From NCBI GenBank assembly GCA_018000835.1, contig JAGNJD010000004.1, positions 1-64,000 on the forward strand: a stretch of DNA of 64,000 nt, in the 5' to 3' direction. Positions 45,907 to 54,363 of this stretch are shown piece after piece. The notes beneath the pieces are model-generated. The model made no database searches, was not told the DNA's origin, and worked only from the letters and a program-made list of their open reading frames with translations. Numbering within the stretch: position 1 is the stretch's first letter; every line of letters starts with the position of its first letter. This DNA comes from Candidatus Goldiibacteriota bacterium (GTDB lineage Bacteria; Oederibacteriota; PGYV01; DSYL01). The position numbers were made by a program, and so were the translations under genes.

Positions 45907-45994
45907 AAATCCCCCTTTATCCCCCTTTTACAAAGGGGAAAAAAAGAAAAAGACAAATCCCCCTCTTTCCCCCTTTTTCAAAGGGGAAAAAAGA
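45907..45994. repeat. Two tandem C4-rich hairpin repeats
   Basis: Copy one AATCCCCCTTTATCCCCCTTTT...AAAGGGG at 45908-45940 and copy two AATCCCCCTCTTTCCCCC...CAAAGGGG at 45956-45987 are near-identical and each can fold CCCCTTT with AAAGGGG. No U-tract follows on either strand. The rest of the 45758-46174 gap holds nothing recognisable. Confidence 0.7.
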
Positions 45995-46174
45995 AAAAAA
46001 TCCTGACCTACCAAAAGAAATTTGTATGTTGCCTCCGATTATTCCTGACAATATGATTCACAGAGAGTATATAAATAGTGTTTACCATCTATGTCCTGCT
46101 CCCTTATTCAAACGCAGTTTATTTCACCATAGGTTTACTCGCTTCCAGCCCTGCTGTTACCGGATTTTTATGAT

Positions 46175-46203
46175 TTGCAAGGAGTAAATTTTTATTATAT
46201 AAT
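46175..46203 (+). promoter_or_regulatory. Sigma70-type promoter of tRNA-Leu
   Basis: TTGCAA (46175-46180) and TATAAT (46198-46203) are 17 bp apart; the tRNA starts 14 nt after the -10 box, so the transcript begins almost at the mature 5' end. Confidence 0.75.
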
Positions 46204-46217
46204 TATTTTACATTTTT

Positions 46218-46304
46218 GCGGATGTGGCGGAATTGGCAGACGCGCCAGATTCAGGTTCTGGTGGTGGCAACGCTGTGTGGGTTCAAATCCCACCATCCGC
46301 ACCA
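46218..46304 (+). tRNA. tRNA-Leu (anticodon CAG)
   Basis: 87 nt including encoded CCA. Acceptor GCGGATG pairs with CATCCGC, the anticodon arm is CCAGA-TTCAGGT-TCTGG giving CAG, a long variable arm typical of Leu follows and the T arm contains GTTCAAATC. It is the only stable RNA on the plus strand and borders an accessory stretch. Confidence 0.97.
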
Positions 46305-46344
46305 TATAAATTTCCGATTTGCGTTTTTCAGATATCCTTTACTT

Positions 46345-46403
46345 CTGTCCGGTAAAAAAAATATGGATTTCATATATTCCTTTTCAAATTATATGTTTTT
46401 TGG
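46345..46403. repeat. Partial left end of the CTGTCCGG element family
   Basis: CTGTCCGGTAAAAAAAATAT then GGATTTCATATATTCCTTTT and CAAATTATATG match the left end of the copies at 49546 and 53409. No right end is found before the HEPN gene. It lies 40 bp past tRNA-Leu. Confidence 0.6.
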
Positions 46404-46474
46404 TTTAAGTTAATTTTCCCTTTACGATTATTTACCAATATCCTGCTTCAATTCTAATTTTTCCAAATATCAGA

Positions 46475-46899
46475 TTACATATTTTTTAATTTTAATTGTT
46501 TTGAATTTTTATTTTTTCCAATTCTCTTTAAAACAAAATTTTTTACTCTTTCTGCAATTAATACGGCATTTTTTGTTTCACTTTTAGAAGGAAATAAAAT
46601 TTCCCCGGGATATCTGAATTCCACCGCATAATCTGTTAAATTATGCGCCTTGATCTCAAACAAATAACTGAAATCTTTATCTATTTTGATGCATTCTTTA
46701 ATAAGTTCCTCCAAAACATGCGTCTTTTTATCTCAACATTGTTATAAATCAAAAACGCCTTTAAACATTTTTCAACACATTGCTGCATATGAAAACAAAT
46801 CGCATCCGTAGCCGGTTTTCTTGTTTTAAATTCATCTTTACCTATTTTTAGATCACTTTCCGCTTTTAATATCCATTCATTGACCGTTTTAAATCTCAT
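46475..46899 (-). pseudogene. HEPN-domain protein, frameshifted
   Basis: Two overlapping frames together make one PF05168-type HEPN protein of about 141 residues. The N-terminal part (46681-46899) reads WILKAESDLKIGKDE and ICFHMQQCVEKCLKAFLIYN, then goes out of frame. The other frame supplies THVLEELIKECIKIDKDF and LTDYAVEFRYPGE, the family C-terminal half. Adding one A to the run of five (T-run 46725-46729 on the plus strand) would restore KKTHVLEEL exactly. It overlaps the MNT gene by 4 bp as in ordinary MNT/HEPN pairs. HEPN members are RNases or substrates of MNT-type modification; either this copy is dead, slips at the A-run, or the base was mis-sequenced. Confidence 0.85.
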
Positions 46900-47225
46900 T
46901 TTACTAAAATTCCATCTTTTACGGCATAATATGTTATCTGTCCAATGTCATCTTTATTGTCATTAAACGTTTTCTCGGATATTATTAATATATCTGCAAG
47001 GATATCCGAGTATACCAGTTTTTTTCTGATTTCGCCCTTGATCGCTCTTTTTACATCATTTTCTATTTCTTTGTCAATTACAATTAAAAAATCCCAATCA
47101 CTTCCTGACGTGAAATTCCCCTTTGCCCTTGAACCAAAAAGAATTATATTTTTTATCCGGATATTATTTTCAGCCAATTCTTCTTTGATAATTTTAATTG
47201 CTGATTTTAATTTGTTTTTAATCAT
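46896..47225 (-). CDS. MNT-type nucleotidyltransferase (partner of HEPN protein)
   Basis: 109 residues with the minimal nucleotidyltransferase motif ILFGSRAKGNFTSGSDWDFLIVI, where GS and the first Asp pair (SDWDF) hold the metals, and a third acidic residue in DILADILIIS. Similar small proteins pair with HEPN proteins and act as antitoxins, in known cases by AMPylating the HEPN partner. It is the first gene of the pair, with AAAGGACGGG as ribosome site. The protein looks intact while its HEPN partner is frameshifted. Cytoplasmic. Confidence 0.85.
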   Translation of the reverse strand: MIKNKLKSAIKIIKEELAENNIRIKNIILFGSRAKGNFTSGSDWDFLIVIDKEIENDVKRAIKGEIRKKLVYSDILADILIISEKTFNDNKDDIGQITYYAVKDGILVK

Positions 47226-47397
47226 TTTGCCCGTCCTTTTGTTTTTTCATGCATAATTGAATAACTTTCTTCATATTTGCAATTAATTCATTCCTCGCTT
47301 TGGATTGAGTATTCGCATCTGGAATCCCTGACACCTTTACTGCCGAATAATTTTATATTGCTTTAATTATACTTCAAAAATGTATGTTTTCAAGAAG

Positions 47398-47529
47398 AAA
47401 TTAAATGGAATGAAAAAATTGATTGCAATAAGTTGCATGAAGTAAGGAGAAGGATATGCATTACGGTTAGACACAAAAAAACAAAAGGGCATTTTGCGTA
47501 ACAATCCTTCCATTAAATTTGCCGGACAG
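47398..47529. mobile_element. Decayed element of the CTGTCCGG family (right part)
   Basis: TTGATTGCAATAAGTTGCAT and AGGAGAAGGATATGCATTAC match the interior of the copy at 53409 and the transposase tail of 36883-37263; AACAATCCTTCCATTAAATT then TGCCGGACAG is the right end shared with the copy at 49546. The frame here reads RRRICITVRHKK. It ends 27 bp past the stop of the DUF89 gene. The left boundary is uncertain. Confidence 0.6.
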
Positions 47530-47555
47530 CAGCAGGCAGCGCGTCCAATAAAGTA

Positions 47556-48416
47556 TCAATACCGGACGTTGTTGTATAAAATTATGCTTTCCTTTGGCAC
47601 CCCTAAATATCCGGCAACGACGTTACATTTCACCTTAAACAGAAAAAAAATCGGACGTTTTTCCTGTTCAAGTGCTTCAAAATTTCCCTGTCCTTTTGCT
47701 ACTACGACTTTTGCATTTTTATATAATTTTAGGAAATCACTGCTGCAATATTCAGGAACGATTCCGGGTGAGTCACAGCCGGTTGAGACAATCCGTGCAA
47801 CCTTGTCTATTCCTGCAAAAACCGCATCTTCCCTTGTTGCGTCGTTTATTATGGGCTTTTCTTTTACCGCATAAGTTATTTCCGAGCCATATCCGGATTT
47901 TATTTCTTCCATAAAAACCCTGTCAAAAACGGTTTCACCTGTATTATCGCCGAGATATAAAATTTCTTTTTCTTTGCTTAATTTTTCCTTTAATTCCTTA
48001 AAATGAAAAATCGCAAAATTTTTTGTCAGGACTTCATGCATGTCCTGCTCAAGTTCAAACTCTACCTGTGCACCAAAATCAATTATATTACCTGCTATTG
48101 CAATCCTTAAAGCCGTTTCAAATTTATCTTCTGATTTTTTTACTCTTTCTTTTAAATCTTCATACATTGAAAGGGCGATGTTGTTATATTTATCCTTTAT
48201 TATTTTATAAGGATCTTCATTCTTTAAAATTTTTTTTATCAGGATGTGCATGTTTCTGCTTATTTTTGGCGGAGTGTCTTCCAGATTTATATTTTTTAAA
48301 TACTTTTCTATTTTATCAACTATTTCCTTTTGTTCTTTTTCCGGGCGTCCGGCAAATTTCGCCGCCTGTATTGACTGCCTGATAAAACATGACAGGCACT
48401 CTGGAAACGTTTTCAT
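47556..48416 (-). CDS. DUF89 / ARMT1-like domain protein
   Basis: 286 residues of the DUF89 fold, the family that includes metal-dependent sugar-phosphate and metabolite-damage-control phosphatases. Visible marks are the N-terminal PECLSCFIRQSIQAAKF with paired cysteines, GNIIDFGAQ near 110, YLGDNTGETVFDRVFMEEI near 170 (the Asp-Asn metal-site segment) and the C-terminal KVVVAKGQGNFEAL. Prokaryotic members of this short type have been called damage-control phosphatases; the substrate is not known. The ATG overlaps the radical SAM gene by 4 bp. Confidence 0.85.
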   Translation of the reverse strand: MKTFPECLSCFIRQSIQAAKFAGRPEKEQKEIVDKIEKYLKNINLEDTPPKISRNMHILIKKILKNEDPYKIIKDKYNNIALSMYEDLKERVKKSEDKFETALRIAIAGNIIDFGAQVEFELEQDMHEVLTKNFAIFHFKELKEKLSKEKEILYLGDNTGETVFDRVFMEEIKSGYGSEITYAVKEKPIINDATREDAVFAGIDKVARIVSTGCDSPGIVPEYCSSDFLKLYKNAKVVVAKGQGNFEALEQEKRPIFFLFKVKCNVVAGYLGVPKESIILYNNVRY

Positions 48417-49336
48417 GCGTTCATTCCTTTATAAAACACCCTGCCATAAAGATTTTCTTTTTTTACAACGTTTTCTTTTTCAAGTTGTTCAAGTATTTCA
48501 ACGATATCACGTTCGCTGCAATTTAAAACAGACTTTAAGTCATCAAGCGATACCGGCCTTAAACGTACTATAGACGTTATTGCATCTTTTAGATTATTTA
48601 TCGTTTTTATTTTACCGCCCTTAAAAGTGCCTATTATTTCCGCTCTTTCCCCAATCAATTTTTTTATTTCTTCCATTTTCTCAGATTCAAGTGGTTCTGC
48701 ATATTCCTCTGCCCGTAAGCGGACCACGGTATTTAACTGTATTTTTTCTATTTCCGGAATTTTGTCAAAAATTGATTTTAGTTTCATAATGTGGTTTTTA
48801 TCGTCATTTATGCCTTTTACAAGCATCACTTCAACCCATATTTTTCCCTTATACTCTTTACAAAACCGCATAAATCCATCCAGAAATTTTTTGAAAGTAA
48901 AAAATCCGTGTGGTCTGTTTATTTTTATAAACGTTTCCTCGTCCGCCGCATCCATGGAAGGCAGAACGACGTCTGCCTTTGCCGTATCTTTTATTACGTT
49001 ATCATCGTAAAAAAGGGACGAGTTTGTAATCAGGGCAACGGGCGTATTTGTAATTTTTTTAACTTCACCTATTGCCTCACCAAGGTTTAAGGCGAGCGTC
49101 GGCTCACCCGAACCGGAAAAAGTAACGTAATCAGTTTTTGTTCCGGTACTTAAAAACTCCTTAAATTCCGTCATTACGTCGCTCGTTTTTACAAAAATCT
49201 GCCTTTTATCAACGTATCTGAAAGTTCTTCCCAGTTCGCAGTAAATACAGTTAAAATCACAACTTTTAAAATTTAACAAATCAATGCCGAGAGACAATCC
49301 AAGACGTCTTGACGGCACAGGTCCGAAAATATACAT
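48413..49336 (-). CDS. Radical SAM protein with C-terminal winged helix
   Basis: 307 residues. The [4Fe-4S] signature is KSCDFNCIYCELGR (CxxxCxxC) near residue 28, followed by SAM-site GSGEPTLALN and a barrel to about residue 210. The C-terminal 80 residues (VRLRPVSLDDLKSVLNCSERD...NVVKKENLYGRVFY) look like a winged helix-turn-helix. It belongs to the COG0731-like group of Fe-S oxidoreductases, whose substrates are mostly unknown. It is overlapped by the DUF89 gene, and the pairing suggests they act on one pathway. Starts at GGAAATAAAAAATG. Confidence 0.87.
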   Translation of the reverse strand: MYIFGPVPSRRLGLSLGIDLLNFKSCDFNCIYCELGRTFRYVDKRQIFVKTSDVMTEFKEFLSTGTKTDYVTFSGSGEPTLALNLGEAIGEVKKITNTPVALITNSSLFYDDNVIKDTAKADVVLPSMDAADEETFIKINRPHGFFTFKKFLDGFMRFCKEYKGKIWVEVMLVKGINDDKNHIMKLKSIFDKIPEIEKIQLNTVVRLRAEEYAEPLESEKMEEIKKLIGERAEIIGTFKGGKIKTINNLKDAITSIVRLRPVSLDDLKSVLNCSERDIVEILEQLEKENVVKKENLYGRVFYKGMNA

Positions 49337-49545
49337 TTTTTATTTCCTTTATATAAAATTTATTACGACTTCCTGCTCTACTGCCAAATAAAACAATTTT
49401 TCCGGGATTTAATTCGTTTTCCATTAATATTTGGGTAATTATATCAAACAATCATAATTATTCAATAGCCATGAACCGTAAATTCCCGGGGTTCTGCATC
49501 TTAATTTCCATCACAGATGAGCGTTACATAAGAAAAAACATACTC

Positions 49546-49699
49546 CTGTCCGGCAAAAAACATAGATTTCAAATCATTTTTTCAAATTATATGCTTTTAT
49601 GAAATTTTTGATTTGGTAGACATCAACTACAATGTTGATTGATTTTTTTACTATTACAAAAAAAAATGCAACAATCCTTCCATTAAATCAGCCGGACAG
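49546..49699. mobile_element. 154-bp MITE-like element with 9-bp perfect terminal inverted repeats
   Basis: Left CTGTCCGGC (49546-49554) and right GCCGGACAG (49691-49699) are exact inverted repeats. Interior blocks TTTCAAATTATATG, ATGAAATTTTTGATTTGGT and GACATCAACTACAATG recur in the copy at 53409. No ORF is carried, so it would be non-autonomous. It ends 26 bp past the stop of the AAA ATPase gene. The rest of the gap 49337-49545 is AT-rich without recognised features. Confidence 0.7.
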
Positions 49700-49724
49700 C
49701 GATGTCATACAATACGAATCAATC

Positions 49725-51014
49725 TTACAGGTAATATACCGGAGCGAAAAGCACACGCGTATTTTTTATTCTTTTAATACCCCAGTAATTTTTTGTAAGC
49801 ACCAGTCCGCGTTCCGGCTTAAAATTTTCAATGAAATTTACGTAACTGCGTGTAAGCGTATTTTCCTTAAACATGGAATATTTTACCTCAATGGGTATTT
49901 CCTGACCATCTGCTTTTACCACAAAATCCACTTCTGCTCCTGCTTTTGTCCGCCAGTAATAAATCGGATGTATTCCCTCAGTAATTTCAAGTAATCGTCT
50001 GTAAACGTAATTTTCAATTAATGCACCCATATCCTGCCTTTTTTCAGCAGGTCTCATATCATCTATAAGACTATTTCTGAATCCATTATCTATAAAATAT
50101 ATCTTTGGTGCTTTTGACAGTTCCTTTATCTTACTGGTAAAAAATGGTCTTACCGTGCAGCATATAAAAGTTTCCTCAAGTATTTTAATGTATTTTTTCA
50201 GTGCCCGAAAGTCAATCCCGGTCAGCGACGATAGATTATTATAATTTATAATGCCGCCTGCCTGTGCAGATAAAAATTCTGCAAGAGACATGAGACGTTC
50301 ATCAGTTGCCAGTGCAAGCAGACCTTTAATATCTTTTAAAATATAATTGTTTTGTATTTCAGTCAGAATCTTAATTTTTTTATCCCTGTTTTTCTCCAAT
50401 ACAACTGCTGGATAACCGCCCCATACGGCATATTCTGAAAATTTTGCCGAAATTTCACAAAAAAAAGGGTCCTCATCCTGTTTTATTTCTGCTTTCCTTC
50501 CGGTCAGAAGAAAATCTCTGAGTATCTGACTACCATGCTCGTATAGCCGTCGCAGTCTTACGTCATTCGCAAGCAGGAATTCACCAAAATTAAAAGGGTA
50601 AAGATTAAAAGTTAACATTCTTCCTACCATATACTTTCCTGCCTGGGTCCTGATGTCAAGAGATGACGAGCCTGTCACCAGAATTTTCAGGTCTGGCATT
50701 GTGTCGTAAATTAACTTTAAACCACTTCCACCGTTTTTTACATACTGGAATTCGTCAATTAAAATGTATGAAGGCCTGACTTTTTCGTCAATAAGAGAGC
50801 GTATAAATTCAACCGGCGCTGCAGAAAACTGCTTTAATGCCATCCTATCCTCAAAAGTAACATACGCAGTTTTTCTGCCACGAGTGCTTAACATGCTGTT
50901 TATCATGCCAAATAACACAGTTTTTCCTGACTGTCTTGGACCTACTACTGCAAGGTATTCCCTTTTATCTAAAAAACCTTCCAGGACCTTAAGGATATCC
51001 CTTTTTATTATCAT
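49725..51014 (-). CDS. AAA ATPase with C-terminal DUF4143
   Basis: 429 residues from ATG 51014, seven bases after GAGGC; a longer frame (to 51080) is not conserved. Walker A GPRQSGKTVLFG near residue 23, Walker B SYILIDEFQYV near 88, sensor VTGSSSLDI near 112 and a C-terminal DUF4143 region with a PD-(D/E)xK-like signature, RTKAGAEVDFVVKADGQE then IPIEVKYS. Common, often multi-copy bacterial and archaeal family whose role is not settled; a nuclease-like activity is suggested by the C-terminal motif. A monocistronic accessory gene flanked by two of the small repeat elements. Confidence 0.88.
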   Translation of the reverse strand: MIIKRDILKVLEGFLDKREYLAVVGPRQSGKTVLFGMINSMLSTRGRKTAYVTFEDRMALKQFSAAPVEFIRSLIDEKVRPSYILIDEFQYVKNGGSGLKLIYDTMPDLKILVTGSSSLDIRTQAGKYMVGRMLTFNLYPFNFGEFLLANDVRLRRLYEHGSQILRDFLLTGRKAEIKQDEDPFFCEISAKFSEYAVWGGYPAVVLEKNRDKKIKILTEIQNNYILKDIKGLLALATDERLMSLAEFLSAQAGGIINYNNLSSLTGIDFRALKKYIKILEETFICCTVRPFFTSKIKELSKAPKIYFIDNGFRNSLIDDMRPAEKRQDMGALIENYVYRRLLEITEGIHPIYYWRTKAGAEVDFVVKADGQEIPIEVKYSMFKENTLTRSYVNFIENFKPERGLVLTKNYWGIKRIKNTRVLFAPVYYL

Positions 51015-51122
51015 TTTTAGCCTCACTAAAATTGATTTGCTTGCAATATTAGTAATATCAAAGTAACAGGGAAATGTCAAGTTTTTTAAATTGTTAACTC
51101 ATAAATATAGTTTTTACCTCTC

Positions 51123-51212
51123 CTGTCCGGTAAAAAAATTAGATTTCAAATGGGACCCCCTCGGGCTAAAGCCCGAGGTTCCACTCAATTCTTCATTTGA
51201 GTTACCGGACGT
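51123..51212. mobile_element. Short element with GTCCGGTAA inverted ends enclosing a hairpin repeat (copy 2)
   Basis: GTCCGGTAA (51125-51133) and TTACCGGAC (51202-51210) are exact inverted repeats about 85 bp apart. Inside, 51151-51184 repeats the 7948-7982 hairpin; its stem CCTCGGGC pairs with GCCCGAGG (51159-51166 with 51171-51178) around TAAA. It lies between the ATPase start and the dehydrogenase stop, ending 10 bp past that stop. Confidence 0.65.
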
Positions 51213-51219
51213 GAGCGGC

Positions 51220-52401
51220 TTATTCCCCGTATGCACTTTTTAAAATGGAAGTCAATTTTTCCTTATTTCCTATTATTCCTGGTATTCCTGAAACCTCAAT
51301 AAGTTTATCCGCAATCATTGGGAGCATTGATTTTTCAACTCCTGCATCCTTTAAATTATTTGCAAGCCCCATGGACGAAATAAAATCCTCAAACCCTTTT
51401 GCACATACTTCCATGAGTTCTCCCTCATCCGCATACTCATCTGCTCCAAAAATTCTCATTGAAAGTTGTTTTATTCTGTCCGGCTTTTTGTCAAAAAGAA
51501 ATCTCAGATATGCCGGTAATATGGCAGCAATGCCGGAGCCGTGTGCAATGTTATCATAAATCCCGGTCACTGCATGTTCTATGGGATGCACAACCCATTC
51601 ACCTGCCCTTCCGGAATTTGGAAGTCCCTGTAATGCAACGGTTGATGCAAGTGAAATATTCGTTCTTGCCTTTTTATCTTCCGGCTCATTTATTGCTTTT
51701 TCTGCATTTTCAAAGCAGGTTAAAATGATGCCTTCCGTAATTCTGTCCTGCAAATCACATTCCGTCTCACCTGTCAGATATTCTTCCAGGACGTGCATTA
51801 TTATGTCAATTATGCCTTCTGCCGTCTGCTTTGCAGGAACTGTAACGGTAAGAGACGGGTCTACTATTGATACCCTTGGATAAATCTTATCAGGATTATA
51901 AATTGCAGCCTTCTGCTTAGTTTGTTTATTTGTAAAAACCGCTGATGGGTTACCTTCGGAACCAGTTGCAGCAAGAGTCGGTATTAACATAATTGGCGCT
52001 GCATCGTTTATCTGTTTTGCTTTTTTTGAAGGTAACCAGACGTAATCCCACAGATTCCCTCCGCTTTTTAAAACAACGGCAGCACCTTTTGCTGCATCCA
52101 TTGCAGAACCGCCGCCCAGTCCAATTACAAAATCGCAATTTTCTTTTCTTCCAAGATTTGCCGCCTCATCAGTTTCGTCCGTCTTCGGATTTGGCGTAAC
52201 GCCGGAATAAACTACGGATTCCACTCCTGCGCTTTTTAACAAAGCAATGACTTTATCCAGGACACCCGTCTTTTTCGTTGAACTTTTTCCCGTTACAATC
52301 AGTGACTTTTTTCCAAGTTTTGTGGCCTCAATCCCGCATCTTTCAATAACGCCCCATCCAAAAACTATTTTTGTCGGATTATAAATGTTAAAATCTTTCA
52401 T
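51220..52401 (-). CDS. Iron-containing alcohol dehydrogenase
   Basis: 393 residues of the Fe-ADH family, butanol-dehydrogenase type. Marks: FGWGVIERCG, the nucleotide site GLGGGSAMDAAKGAA near 95, and Fe ligands in EGIIDIIMHVLEEYLT plus HPIEHAVTGIYDNIAHGSG. The family reduces aldehydes to alcohols with NAD(P)H in the cytoplasm, commonly in fermentative metabolism. ATG 52401 has ATGGAGGTG just upstream, which is within the 3' end of the TerC gene, and the two overlap by 4 bp. Substrate and cofactor preference are unknown. Confidence 0.93.
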   Translation of the reverse strand: MKDFNIYNPTKIVFGWGVIERCGIEATKLGKKSLIVTGKSSTKKTGVLDKVIALLKSAGVESVVYSGVTPNPKTDETDEAANLGRKENCDFVIGLGGGSAMDAAKGAAVVLKSGGNLWDYVWLPSKKAKQINDAAPIMLIPTLAATGSEGNPSAVFTNKQTKQKAAIYNPDKIYPRVSIVDPSLTVTVPAKQTAEGIIDIIMHVLEEYLTGETECDLQDRITEGIILTCFENAEKAINEPEDKKARTNISLASTVALQGLPNSGRAGEWVVHPIEHAVTGIYDNIAHGSGIAAILPAYLRFLFDKKPDRIKQLSMRIFGADEYADEGELMEVCAKGFEDFISSMGLANNLKDAGVEKSMLPMIADKLIEVSGIPGIIGNKEKLTSILKSAYGE

Positions 52402-53318
52402 TTTTTCACCTCCATATTTGATTTTATAACTGATAATAAAATGGTTATGGCTAAAACTACACAGATAAATCCGAGAGAAAAAAGCGTAGATATATGGAAA
52501 AAGTTTGCCATCAATAATTTTATCCCTATGAACAAAAGTATGATTGATAATCCGTATTTCAGATATATAAACATCTGCATAATACCTGAAAGGGCAAAAA
52601 ATAAGGCCCTAAGCCCGAGCAATGCAAACATATTTGAACTATATACGATAAAAGGATCCAGGGTTATTGCAAATATCGCAGGTATTGAATCTACTGCAAA
52701 AATTACATCAACAAAATTAATTACAAGAAAAACGATAAACAATGGGGTAAAATATGTTTTACCGTTTTCTTTTACGAGAAATTTATTGCTTTCATATTCG
52801 GCTTTTACGTTTGAAAATCTGGAAAACATTTTAACGATGGCATTCTTTGATGGGTCATATGTTTCGTCTTTTTCAAAAAACATTTTTAGTGCAATATAAA
52901 CCAGAAATACTCCAAATATATACATCACCCATGAAAATTTATTTATAAGTGCTATTCCAAAAATGATGAAAACGGCTCTTAAAACAATAGCAACAAGAAT
53001 GCCTAAAAACAAAACCCTGTATTGATAAATTGCCGGCGTTTTAAAATATGAAAAAATTATCAAAAAAACGAACAAATTATCAACGCTTAGTGATTTTTCA
53101 ATCAGATAACCTGTCAGATATTCCAGCGTCTTTTGTTTTCCAAACAGGAAAAAAATCACAATACCAAAAAGCAAAGCAAGAAATATCCAGAAAAGAGTCC
53201 ATAACAACGCTTCTTTTATTGAAATCACGTGGTCCTTTTTATGAAAAACCTTAAAATCCAGAAAAAGAAGAATCAAAATAAACAAATTAAATACAGTCCA
53301 TAACAGTACCTCATTCAT
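52398..53318 (-). CDS. TerC/Alx-family integral membrane protein
   Basis: 306 residues from ATG 53318, which AAGGAG precedes; a TTG seven codons earlier is less likely. About nine hydrophobic helices. The family marks are EKSLSVDNLFVFLIIFSYF near residue 77, with the conserved acidic residue, and NFVDVIFAVDSIPAIFAIT near 208. Members export Mn2+ or act in tellurite resistance and manganese loading of secreted proteins. Translationally coupled to the downstream alcohol dehydrogenase gene. Confidence 0.92.
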   Translation of the reverse strand: MNEVLLWTVFNLFILILLFLDFKVFHKKDHVISIKEALLWTLFWIFLALLFGIVIFFLFGKQKTLEYLTGYLIEKSLSVDNLFVFLIIFSYFKTPAIYQYRVLFLGILVAIVLRAVFIIFGIALINKFSWVMYIFGVFLVYIALKMFFEKDETYDPSKNAIVKMFSRFSNVKAEYESNKFLVKENGKTYFTPLFIVFLVINFVDVIFAVDSIPAIFAITLDPFIVYSSNMFALLGLRALFFALSGIMQMFIYLKYGLSIILLFIGIKLLMANFFHISTLFSLGFICVVLAITILLSVIKSNMEVKK

Positions 53319-53408
53319 TAGTTTTTCTCCTTCTGACAAAGATACATATACTATACAAAAACAAAATAATCTTTACAATAAAAAAAACGGACACACCCAT
53401 GCCCACTC

Positions 53409-53710
53409 CTGTCAGGTAAAAAATATATATTTTCATATAATTCCTTTCAAATTATATGTTTTTATGAAATTTTTGATTTGGTGGACATCAACTACAATGG
53501 AAGGATTGATTATATTTTTTGAGAAATTTATTGCAATAAGTTACATGAAACAGGAGAAGGAAAAGTATTACTATGAGACATGGAAATAATGTAAAATAAG
53601 AGGTGTTTGCGTAAGCCGAGCAAAGTAAGTAAACTAAAACCTGATGGAAGCATGCAAACAATTTATTACGAAAAAAATACAACAATCTTTCCATTAAATT
53701 AGCCGAACAG
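53409..53710. mobile_element. 302-bp MITE-like element, largest copy of the CTGTCCGG family
   Basis: Left CTGTCAGG (53409) and right GCCGAACAG (53702-53710) are a diverged pair of the terminal repeats. Subterminal AATGGAAGGATTG and CAATCTTTCCATT form a second inverted pair. The interior contains decayed sequence of the IS remnant at 36826-37363 (AGAGGTGTTTGCGT, GGAAGCATGCAAACAATTTATTAC). It fills most of 53340-53902; 53711-53902 shows nothing recognised. Confidence 0.65.
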
Positions 53711-53902
53711 CAATGGGACATGCCACGTAATCGTCACGGTTAATCAGATTGTGTGTATTTAATATTAAATTTTTTTCAGGCAGGAATGACAATCATGCTG
53801 GATTATACAGATAAAAACAAATTAAAATTTTTAATTAATAATTATTCCGTGGGGACCGGACGTAGTGATATTTTCCCCTTAAAAAAACGAAAAATTATAT
53901 TT

Positions 53903-54271
53903 CTATTGTTTTATCAGCCATTCTTTTGCTTTTTCTTCATTATCAAAAGCAAGAAATTCCCGTTTTGAAAATTCCATTATTTTATTAAGAATAATTTTTT
54001 TAATAGGATTTATGCCGAGCACAGCAGATGCTTTTACGTATGGTTTATTTTCTTTTACGTATTCCTGCAATGCAGAAACAACGGCTGAGTTATACCTTGC
54101 ATGAGTTACGTCGGTTAAAGTAAGGAGAGAATGCTCCGGCTGGCTTCTTATTATTTTTTTTGCATAGTCAATAACCTGTAAGACCTCATTTTCAAGCAAA
54201 TCAGCCATTTTTATTAATAGTATTTTCTTCCCTTTGTATTCCACAAATTTTACTTTTTCTTCCAGATCCAT
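53903..54271 (-). CDS. SpoIIAA/STAS-like small protein
   Basis: 122 residues, cytoplasmic. The order of strands and helices (VKFVEYKGKKILLIKMADLL, IIRSQPEHSLLTLTDVT, VVSALQEYVKENKPYVKASAVLGI, then FSKREFLAFDNEEKAKEWLIKQ) fits the SpoIIAA-like/STAS group of short bacterial hypothetical proteins. No phospho-serine motif is evident. It is downstream of a strong terminator after hppA. Function unknown. AAAGGAAGAT precedes the start. It ends at 53903 with the terminal Gln. Confidence 0.65.
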   Translation of the reverse strand: MDLEEKVKFVEYKGKKILLIKMADLLENEVLQVIDYAKKIIRSQPEHSLLTLTDVTHARYNSAVVSALQEYVKENKPYVKASAVLGINPIKKIILNKIMEFSKREFLAFDNEEKAKEWLIKQ

Positions 54272-54319
54272 TTTATCTTCCTTTAATAATAATTATAGAT
54301 GCATCCGTATATTACAATA

Positions 54320-54355
54320 AAAAAGGCCGGAATTATTTAAAATCCCGGCCTTTTT
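54320..54355 (-). terminator. Rho-independent terminator after hppA
   Basis: AAAAAGGCCGG (54320-54330) pairs with CCGGCCTTTTT (54345-54355) around a 14-nt loop, 9 nt past the hppA stop, with A- and T-runs on both strands. It separates hppA from the downstream small gene. Confidence 0.88.
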
Positions 54356-54363
54356 GTATACAA

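Noticed and set aside
45870-46187. 105-codon plus-strand frame between ribD and tRNA-Leu
   Set aside because: It crosses two C4-rich hairpin repeats, which produce the PFTKGK-type peptide; no ribosome site, no domain.
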